This document shows, in pieces, positions 58,543 to 64,000 of a stretch of DNA of 64,000 bases. Position 1 is the stretch's first letter; each line of letters begins with the position of its first letter. Under the pieces are notes generated by a model. The model worked only from the letters and a program-made list of their open reading frames with translations. It was not told the origin of the DNA and did not search any database. Source of the stretch: Halopenitus sp041821145 (GTDB taxonomy: Archaea; Halobacteriota; Halobacteria; Halobacteriales; Haloferacaceae); the NCBI RefSeq assembly GCF_041821145.1, contig NZ_JBGUBC010000008.1, positions 71,932 to 135,931 of the forward strand. The letters are read 5' to 3'. The position numbers and the translations under genes were made by a program.

Positions 58543-59883
58543 ATGAACAAAGCGAAAATCGTAATCATGGGGGCTGCAGGTCGCGACTTTCACGACTTCA
58601 ACACCGTCTTCCGGGATGACGAGGACACCGAAGTCACCGCGTTCACTCATACCACCTCCCAAAACATCGGAGAACTCGAGGAATCCCCAATCCGACGGTA
58701 TCCGTCGGAGTTGGCCGGAGAACACTACCCCGATGGCATTCCGATCCGTCCCGAGACGGAACTGGAAGCGATCATCGACGAGGAAAACGTGGATACCGTC
58801 GTGTTCTCATACTCCGACGTCTCCCACGAACACGTGATGCATCAGGCATCGCGTGCGCTCGCCGCGGGAGCCGATTTCCGACTGATCGGTCCCGATCGGA
58901 TGATGCTCGACGCATCCGTTCCGGTCGTCGCCGTCGATGCAGTACGAACCGGCTGTGGGAAATCCCAAACCACCAGGAAGTTCGCGGACTTGCTTCGGGA
59001 ACGGGGGAAAAACGTCGTCATCGTCAGAGAACCCATGCCGTATGGTGACCTCGTTGCACAACGAGTCCAACGCTTCGAGACGCGTTCCGATCTCGACGAA
59101 AGCGACGTCACGATCGAGGAGCGTGAGGAATACGAGAGCCACATCGAACGTGGCCACGTCGTGTATGCCGGCGTGGACTACGAGGCGATCCTGGACCGTG
59201 CCCAACGTGAAGCGGAGATCATCGTCTGGGACGGCGGCAACAACGAACTCCCGTTTTACATTCCGGACGTTCACGTCGTCGTGGCCGATCCGCATCGGTC
59301 CGGTGCAGAACTGCGTTTTCATCCAGGGGAAACCAATCTCCGGTTGGCTGATTACGTGCTCATCAACAAGGAGAACACCGCCGACGTAACGGATATTCGA
59401 GAAGTCGAGGAGAACGTCCGTCAAACCAATCCCGAGGCACGGATCATCCACGCGGATTCGACGATCACTGCGGACGGTGAGTCGATCGCGGACAAGCGCG
59501 TTCTCGTCGTTGAAGACGGACCGACGCTTACCCACGGTGACGCCCCTCACGGTGCCGGATTAATCGCGGCTCGTGAATACGGTGCTGCGGAGATCATCGA
59601 TCCTGAACCGGTAGCCGTCGGCACATTCAAGCGCATATTCGAGACGTACGACCACCTCGACACCGTCCTCCCGGCGATGGGATATAGCGAGGATCAGATC
59701 CAGGACCTGGAAACAACGATTCGGAACGCGAATCCGGACGTCGTCGTTTCGGGGACGCCTCACGACCTCGCACGAGTGATCGACGTGGACGTTCCCATTG
59801 TGCGAGTCCACTACGAACTCGAAGCGAAGAACATCCCGCTCGATGCAGTACTTGAATGGCACGCAACCACGTTAGGGATTTGA
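58543..59883 (+). CDS. Cyclic 2,3-diphosphoglycerate synthetase-like GTPase/ATPase
   Basis: 446 residues. An N-terminal Rossmann-like part starts KIVIMGAAGRDFHDFNTVFR, and a P-loop segment AVRTGCGKSQTTRKFADLL lies near residues 140-158. Later motifs are IIVWDGGNNELPFYIPDVHV, VEDGPTLTHGDAPHGAGLIA and VSGTPHDLARVIDVDVPIVR. It is the family usually named cyclic 2,3-diphosphoglycerate synthase from methanogens, but haloarchaea are not known to hold that osmolyte. Given the divergent carbamate kinase, a role in nitrogen or carbamoyl chemistry is an alternative. Confidence 0.85.
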   Translation: MNKAKIVIMGAAGRDFHDFNTVFRDDEDTEVTAFTHTTSQNIGELEESPIRRYPSELAGEHYPDGIPIRPETELEAIIDEENVDTVVFSYSDVSHEHVMHQASRALAAGADFRLIGPDRMMLDASVPVVAVDAVRTGCGKSQTTRKFADLLRERGKNVVIVREPMPYGDLVAQRVQRFETRSDLDESDVTIEEREEYESHIERGHVVYAGVDYEAILDRAQREAEIIVWDGGNNELPFYIPDVHVVVADPHRSGAELRFHPGETNLRLADYVLINKENTADVTDIREVEENVRQTNPEARIIHADSTITADGESIADKRVLVVEDGPTLTHGDAPHGAGLIAAREYGAAEIIDPEPVAVGTFKRIFETYDHLDTVLPAMGYSEDQIQDLETTIRNANPDVVVSGTPHDLARVIDVDVPIVRVHYELEAKNIPLDAVLEWHATTLGI

Positions 59884-59907
59884 TCGGTCTCCGTGTCAAC
59901 TCACGGT

Positions 59908-60177
59908 ATGAGCGAGCCCCTCGATGCACCACAGCATGATCGATACTCCCGTCAACTCATGTTGGACCTCGTCAGTGAGGCACAACAGGCGTCGCTTCTG
60001 GAAAGCCGCGTCCTCGTCGGCGGCGCAGGTGGATTGGGGTCGGTCGGTCTCCAGTCTCTCGCTGCTGCCGGCGTCGGCACACTCGGAATCGTCGACGACG
60101 GAACCGTGAAACGGTCGAACCTCCAGCGACGTGTGGCACTAGCTAATAAGACCATGGAGTTCGGAGAGGGAGTATGA
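59908..60177 (+). pseudogene. ThiF/MoeB (E1-like) gene, truncated after the nucleotide fold
   Basis: 89 residues with a good start for a ubiquitin-like activating enzyme: HDRYSRQLMLDLVSEAQQAS, LLESRVLVGGAGGLGSVGLQ, LGIVDDGTVKRSNLQRRV. It then breaks off into ALANKTMEFGEGV and a stop. Working members have about 240-280 residues; the adenylating Asp and Arg of the first part may still be present, but the Cys and zinc-binding parts are gone. The break coincides with a TATA-like GCTAATAAG that serves the next gene, so an insertion or deletion probably joined two loci here. Confidence 0.75.
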
Positions 60178-60647
60178 CGGATCGTTCAGCTTTGATCGGC
60201 AACGACATGAACAAAAAGGAATGTGAGTCGTTCCTCACTTCCAGGGGCCATGGCGTATTGAGTATGGGCGTTGAAAATCGAGGATACGGTATTCCGATTT
60301 CATATGGATACGACGAGGAGAATGGCCGTATTATTCTGGAATTCGTGAACGCCCCCGATAGCAAAAAGAAGAAGTTTGCTGACACATCTGAAGAGGTGAC
60401 AGTAACGGTCTACGAGTACGAGTCGCTCGATTCCTGGGAGAGCGTCATCGTGACCGGAACGATTCACTCCCTCGAGGATGCTACCGTCTCGGAGCGACTT
60501 GCGTCTCTTTTTTTCGCGCAGGCCGATGACGCCGCAGGCAATCGTCGATGGGAAGATCGTGAGGGTATCGAACGAACGTGGTATGAGATCCGGAACACTG
60601 AGATCACCGGTCGCCGGAGTGAGGGATTACGTCCGAGGAATCCGTGA
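60174..60647 (+). CDS. Pyridoxamine 5'-phosphate oxidase-family flavin-binding protein
   Basis: 157 residues with the split-barrel flavin fold: CESFLTSRGHGVLSMGVENR, GYGIPISYGYDEENGRIILE, FVNAPDSKKKKFADTSEEVT, VTVYEYESLDSWESVIVTGT. This is the common archaeal family of FMN- or F420-binding proteins near PNPOx, of unknown substrate. A TATA-like GCTAATAAG at about 60141-60149 is 27 bases before the ATG at 60174, so it has its own leaderless promoter inside the truncated ThiF gene. Codon use is less GC-rich than in its neighbours. Confidence 0.85.
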   Translation: MTDRSALIGNDMNKKECESFLTSRGHGVLSMGVENRGYGIPISYGYDEENGRIILEFVNAPDSKKKKFADTSEEVTVTVYEYESLDSWESVIVTGTIHSLEDATVSERLASLFFAQADDAAGNRRWEDREGIERTWYEIRNTEITGRRSEGLRPRNP

Positions 60648-60825
60648 CGGCGAAACGGGGTGAGGGTCCCGTCCGTCCGGAGTGCTGTCTAGACGGGTCG
60701 GTCGAACTCCGGAGATCCGCAGCTCCGGATAAACCGACGCAAGACCGAGGTTGCTATGACACTGAGACCGAGGCGAACATCGAATCGCAGTCATTTGGGC
60801 GGTACAGGACGGTCCGTTTAGCTGT

Positions 60826-61211
60826 ATGCAGGCGCTAAGTCCCCACCCTCAACGAGCGCCGGGCTTCCGACGGGTGTCGGAAGCACAAGCGAGTAGGGTG
60901 GGGATACAGCGCCGTCATCGTTTATTTTCGTGTGAATCGGTGTCCTTACTACTCCGGCGGTTGAATGCGGTAGTACGATGCTCGCCACGCCTTCGGCGTT
61001 GTTCAACCGCGACAAGAAGCGTGCAACGTCGGTTGTGGTCGAGTGTCCAATCGGTAGGAGTGGGACACTCCGAACCGCCTGTACAGGGGAATCGCCTGCG
61101 GAGTCTGGAACCACTGTGCCCACGTCGGGTACAAGCTCCGACGCAGAAACAGGAAGTCCCGACCTCAACAAGCGAGGGCCGAGTAGGCCCGAGCGCGGTC
61201 GGTCGGGGTAG
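60826..61211 (+). mobile_element. Palindrome-bearing MITE derived from an IS200/IS605-type element
   Basis: About 385 bp, filling most of the gap between the flavin-binding gene and DUF2270 (60648-60825 holds nothing I can identify). The left end is a large hairpin: outer stem TCCCCACCCT/AGGGTGGGGA (60840-60849 with 60895-60904) and inner stem GCTTCCGAC/GTCGGAAGC (60863-60871 with 60876-60884). The right end (about 61157-61208) folds with CCCGACC/GGTCGGG outside and GGGCC/GGCCC inside. Between them is a TnpB tail. This fits the palindrome-associated elements of haloarchaea, which move by a TnpA supplied elsewhere. Confidence 0.78.
60978..61211 (+). pseudogene. TnpB C-terminal tail inside the MITE
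   Basis: The plus strand is open for 77 codons ending TACTGESPAESGTTVPTS ... SDAETGSPDLNKRGPSRPER and a stop at 61211 in the right-end hairpin. The PAESGT...ETGSPDLN pattern is the same as in the remnant at 55012-55170 (PAETGT...ETGSLGA). The catalytic region is missing. In active elements this segment doubles as the guide-RNA scaffold. Confidence 0.7.
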
Positions 61212-61296
61212 TTCACTCCTCGAGGAAGTCGTTCGAGAGACTCATGGTTGGATCATTCGTCAACAGTTCCTTGGTGGACGGCTGTAACATCGACTC

Positions 61297-62013
61297 ATGG
61301 AACGCGAAGAGGACGAGGAATTCGAACCATCGGGACCGGAGGAGCGAGAAGTGGCTAGCGAATTGGCCGAAGAGCGGTCGGAGTTCGTCGGACTGATGCA
61401 GCATTTCTACCGTGGCGAGTTGGGCCGGGCGACTGCCTGGCGAGCGCGATTGGATCGAACGACGAACTGGGCCGTCGGCGTCGTAGCGACCCTGATCACG
61501 TGGGCGTTCTCCGCAGCGGGCAACCCACACTACATCATCCTCGGGAGTTTGGGTATCGTGACGGTGTTTCTCGTCGTCGAGGCGCGTCGGTATCGTATCT
61601 ACGACATCTGGCGGTCGCGAGTTCGTCTCGTCGAAGAAAACATCTTCGCGAACGCGGCCGATCCGGAAGGCGTCGTTCACGAGCGGTGGCGTGAACTGCT
61701 GGCCACCGATCTCAGAAACCCGCGGGTCAAGGTGCCGCTTTTCGAGGCTCTATCGCGTCGATTGAAACGCGTGTATCTCCCCTTGATGACCATCATCATC
61801 CTCTCGTGGACAGTGCGTATTACGGTTTTTGCGGCCGATGGAGTCGGCGTCGTGGACGCCGCGTCGATCGACGTCCTCTCGGGCGCGATCGTCATCGGTG
61901 TCGTCTGTCTATTCTATATCGTGATGATCGGAATCGCCTTCTGGCCCACCGATCGACGAGCAAAGGGTAAAAAACGGGAGTTTTCGGAGCGAACGGAACG
62001 ATGGCGAAAGTGA
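61297..62013 (+). CDS. DUF2270 membrane protein
   Basis: 238 residues. An acidic start (EREEDEEFEPSGPEEREVAS) precedes HFYRGELGRATAWRARLDRT and four hydrophobic helices: NWAVGVVATLITWAFSAAG, YIILGSLGIVTVFLVVEA, LPLMTIIILSWTVRITVFA and AIVIGVVCLFYIVMIGIAF. Between helices 2 and 3 is the conserved RRYRIYDIWRSRVRLVEENI. This is an uncharacterised family of archaea and bacteria. It lies directly after the MITE, whose right end is 85 bases before the start. Confidence 0.88.
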   Translation: MEREEDEEFEPSGPEEREVASELAEERSEFVGLMQHFYRGELGRATAWRARLDRTTNWAVGVVATLITWAFSAAGNPHYIILGSLGIVTVFLVVEARRYRIYDIWRSRVRLVEENIFANAADPEGVVHERWRELLATDLRNPRVKVPLFEALSRRLKRVYLPLMTIIILSWTVRITVFAADGVGVVDAASIDVLSGAIVIGVVCLFYIVMIGIAFWPTDRRAKGKKREFSERTERWRK

Positions 62014-62118
62014 GTCTCGCCGACGATAGATCCCGGTCATCCGACGACTGCCGGGAGAGAAATCGATCGTTCCAGGTTGATTCGACGTTGAACCCGGATT
62101 AGACCGTTTGAGACAAGA

Positions 62119-63066
62119 ATGAATACGACATCAACGACGTCATCACCAGCAGTCGATGTGGAAACCCTGACAAAGCACTTCGGCGATCTCACGGCCGTGG
62201 ACGGTATCTCCTTCCAGGTTGAGGAAGGTGATGTGTTTGGATTTCTCGGCCCGAACGGCGCTGGGAAATCAACCACGATCCGGATGCTGACCGGCGTCCT
62301 GCGGCCCGATGCGGGATCCGCCAGAATCGCCGGGTATGACATCCGCACCGATACCGAGGCGGCGAAGTCCGAAATCGGGATCGTTCCCGAGCAATTCAAC
62401 GCATATCCGGACCTCACGGCCTGGAAGAATCTGATGCTTGCCGGCGAGCTGTACGGCGTTCCTCGGGAGACGCGACAAAACACCGGGACGGAATTACTGC
62501 GCTCCTTCGGGTTGTTCGAACGGCGTCACACTCCCACAAGCGAGTACAGCAAAGGAATGAAGCAACGCCTCATGCTGACAATGGCGCTGTTGCATGACCC
62601 TGCAGTTCTCTTCTTGGACGAGCCTATCACGGGACTTGATGTCGAGAGTCAGCGTCTCATCCGAGAACGGATAGCGGAGTTGAACCAGGAGGGGCGGACC
62701 GTGTTTCTGACGACACACAATATCGGTGAAGCGGATCGATTGTGTGACAACATCGCGATCATTAATCGAGGTGAAATTGCTGCCATCGATTCACCCGAAG
62801 CATTGAAACAGGAGATCGAGCGCACCCGTGCCGTCGAGGTGAGTTTCTCCGAAACGATCGAGCGCGAACTGTTGGCTGGGATCACTGCGGTCGAAGGGGC
62901 CGAAAAGCGTGGCGACACGTTTCGTCTCATGACCCCTGATCCAGATGCCGTCGTCAAAGCTGTTGTAACCCTCGCAAAAGAGAAGGGGCTAACCGTGCTT
63001 TCGTTGCAAACACTCGGTCCAAGTCTCGAAGATGCGTTCACCGACCTCACGGAGGAGGACCCATGA
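62119..63066 (+). CDS. ABC transporter ATP-binding protein
   Basis: 315 residues. Walker A GPNGAGKSTT is near residue 48, the Q-loop in IVPEQFNAYPDLTAWKN, the signature is the variant YSKGMKQRLML, and Walker B VLFLDEPITGLD is followed by the switch His in LTTHNIGEADRL. The C-terminal 80 residues are the extension usual in ABC-2 exporters of the drug, Nod-factor or gliding type. It overlaps the permease gene by 4 bases. Confidence 0.94.
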   Translation: MNTTSTTSSPAVDVETLTKHFGDLTAVDGISFQVEEGDVFGFLGPNGAGKSTTIRMLTGVLRPDAGSARIAGYDIRTDTEAAKSEIGIVPEQFNAYPDLTAWKNLMLAGELYGVPRETRQNTGTELLRSFGLFERRHTPTSEYSKGMKQRLMLTMALLHDPAVLFLDEPITGLDVESQRLIRERIAELNQEGRTVFLTTHNIGEADRLCDNIAIINRGEIAAIDSPEALKQEIERTRAVEVSFSETIERELLAGITAVEGAEKRGDTFRLMTPDPDAVVKAVVTLAKEKGLTVLSLQTLGPSLEDAFTDLTEEDP

Positions 63067-63791
63067 GATTACAGCGAGTGTTAGCCGTGGCAAAAAAGGA
63101 TATCCGAATTTACTACGCCAAGGGCCCAGTCCTCATCTTCGGTATCCTCATCCCGGCGTTTTTCTTTCTCGCGTTTACGATGGGTCGGGAGATGTCCGGG
63201 ACGCAACTCGTCGCTGGCCTCGTCGGAATGGCCCTCTGGTTCACGTCCACGTCGATCTCGCCAGTCATCGGGCCATGGGAGACCCGAGACGGCACACTGG
63301 AGCGGCTCGCCTCTGCTCCAATCACCGTCACCGAGATACTGCTTGGTGATGTCTTGGCATCCGCCGCCGTCGGCGTCGCGATCACTGGCGTTGCTACCGT
63401 TGTACTTTCGGTAGTCATTGGCATCGTGATCCCCCACCCAATTAGTCTCGGTATTGGCTTGGTTCTCGCAGCGTTCGGGTTTTCTGCCCTTGGAGTCTTG
63501 ATGGCCGCCATCCCGACGGACGCGACATCGGACGTCATGATGCTGGCTACCCTGATCAAGTTCCCGGTGATCTTCGTCAGTGGTATCTTCGTTCCGGTGG
63601 AGAACTTGCCCGAGTGGGGACGTCTGGTAGCCTATGCGTCCCCGTTGACCTACCTCGTTGAGACGACGAAATACGGACTGGGATCCGGAGAGCGTGTGGG
63701 AATCTGGCTCGTGGGGCTGTTCCTCTTTTTTATCCTGACCTTCGGCTTCGCAGTAGTACTCCATCGGAGAACGCTCCCCCGACGCCTCTAG
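63063..63791 (+). CDS. ABC-2 type transporter permease
   Basis: 242 residues with six hydrophobic segments. It begins VLAVAKKDIRIYYAKGPVLI, has WETRDGTLERLASAPITVTE (the coupling-helix segment of ABC-2 permeases) and the late FVSGIFVPVENLPEWGRLVA loop. With the ATPase at 62119-63066 it forms an exporter; the substrate is unknown. No accessory gene for antibiotic or polysaccharide synthesis is nearby. Confidence 0.92.
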   Translation: MRLQRVLAVAKKDIRIYYAKGPVLIFGILIPAFFFLAFTMGREMSGTQLVAGLVGMALWFTSTSISPVIGPWETRDGTLERLASAPITVTEILLGDVLASAAVGVAITGVATVVLSVVIGIVIPHPISLGIGLVLAAFGFSALGVLMAAIPTDATSDVMMLATLIKFPVIFVSGIFVPVENLPEWGRLVAYASPLTYLVETTKYGLGSGERVGIWLVGLFLFFILTFGFAVVLHRRTLPRRL

Positions 63792-63816
63792 CACTGTTTC
63801 CCATCGTCCGGATCTT

Positions 63817-64000
63817 TGACATCCTCCCCGCGCTAAAGCGTGAGGATTCCACCGTGGGGGTTCGGCTACGCCGAGTCCCCGGCGGTAATTTGCGGGTGTG
63901 TATGCTCCTCGTTGGGACGGTGAGCGCGTGGTGACGCCGACCATCGGTGGTCGTCCCACTTGAGGCATACGGGCCGTGCCATCGGCCGTGGTACGTCGGT
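63817..64000 (-). mobile_element. Edge of an IS200/IS605-type element (right end), running off the window
   Basis: The sequence CATCCTCCCCGCGCTAAAGC at 63820-63839, continuing to GTGAGG, is an imperfect hairpin (63823-63845) that I recognise as the typical right end of haloarchaeal TnpB elements in minus orientation. The minus-strand reading GAYTPANYRRGLGVAEPPRW just inside supports a tnpB-type 3' end. The rest lies beyond 64000, so completeness cannot be judged. Confidence 0.5.

Noticed and set aside
63081..63968. Minus-strand open frame of 295 codons over the ABC permease and the element edge.
   Set aside because: Only the first part, beyond 63817, resembles a TnpB end; the rest is antisense to the permease gene.

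Overview
The window is a 64-kb piece of a haloarchaeal (class Halobacteria) genome. The evidence is high GC, acidic proteins with Asp/Glu/Thr-rich linkers, TATA-type promoters lying directly upstream of start codons, the haloarchaeal NuoCD fusion, a PurN-PurH fusion, a complete haloarchaeal gas vesicle gene set, and palindrome-bearing IS200/IS605-derived remnants. The genus cannot be fixed from the sequence alone. A complete gas vesicle set next to a DAP-lysine cluster would fit a Halorubrum- or Haloplanus-like organism, but that is a guess.

Layout. 1-2649: start of a nuo (complex I-like) operon on the minus strand (nuoA, nuoB, nuoCD). 2755-9971: purine genes purE, purK, the purN/purH fusion and divergent purB, with an Agl23-like membrane glycosyltransferase-fold protein inserted. 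10173-19879: the gas vesicle cluster, gvpD-E-F-G-H-I-J-K-L-M on minus and gvpA-C-N-O on plus around a shared promoter region, followed by a co-directional ParA-type ATPase. 20101-22205: two small cupins and an MFS transporter. 22434-42928: a large cobalamin region: CbiX-like, cbiE, cbiC and cobN on minus; chlID, cbtB, cbtA and a [2Fe-2S] protein on plus; then a long minus operon cbiT-cbiL-cbiF-cbiG-cbiH2-cbiH1-ferredoxin-LAGLIDADG-like protein-cbiX-DUF3209, and a winged-helix regulator. 42963-44968: a cyclase-family hydrolase and an agmatinase-like ureohydrolase. 45003-51511: a compact minus-strand lysine (succinyl-DAP) operon dapA-dapB-dapD-lysA-dapF-dapE. 51771-52484: an IS6-type insertion sequence with an 8-bp target duplication. 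52519-64000: mixed genes (zinc ribbon, NYN nuclease-like, MFS, PUA protein, glutamate dehydrogenase, carbamate kinase, cyclic-2,3-diphosphoglycerate-synthetase-like protein, flavin-binding protein, DUF2270, ABC exporter), interrupted by TnpB-tail/palindrome remnants, a truncated ThiF-like gene and the edge of another IS200/IS605-type element.

How it fits together. The gas vesicle genes form a self-contained buoyancy module: activator GvpE, its antagonist GvpD, shell protein GvpA, outer scaffold GvpC, AAA+ ATPase GvpN and the accessory proteins. The ParA partner suggests positioning or segregation of the vesicles. The cobalamin genes encode cobalt uptake (CbtAB), chelatases of both the early (CbiX) and late (CobN plus ChlID) types, and most of the corrin-ring methyltransferases. 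The set also holds unusual accessory proteins: a LAGLIDADG-like protein with a disrupted second motif, duplicated [2Fe-2S] thioredoxin-fold modules and Cys-containing low-complexity tails. No tRNA, rRNA or CRISPR array was found.
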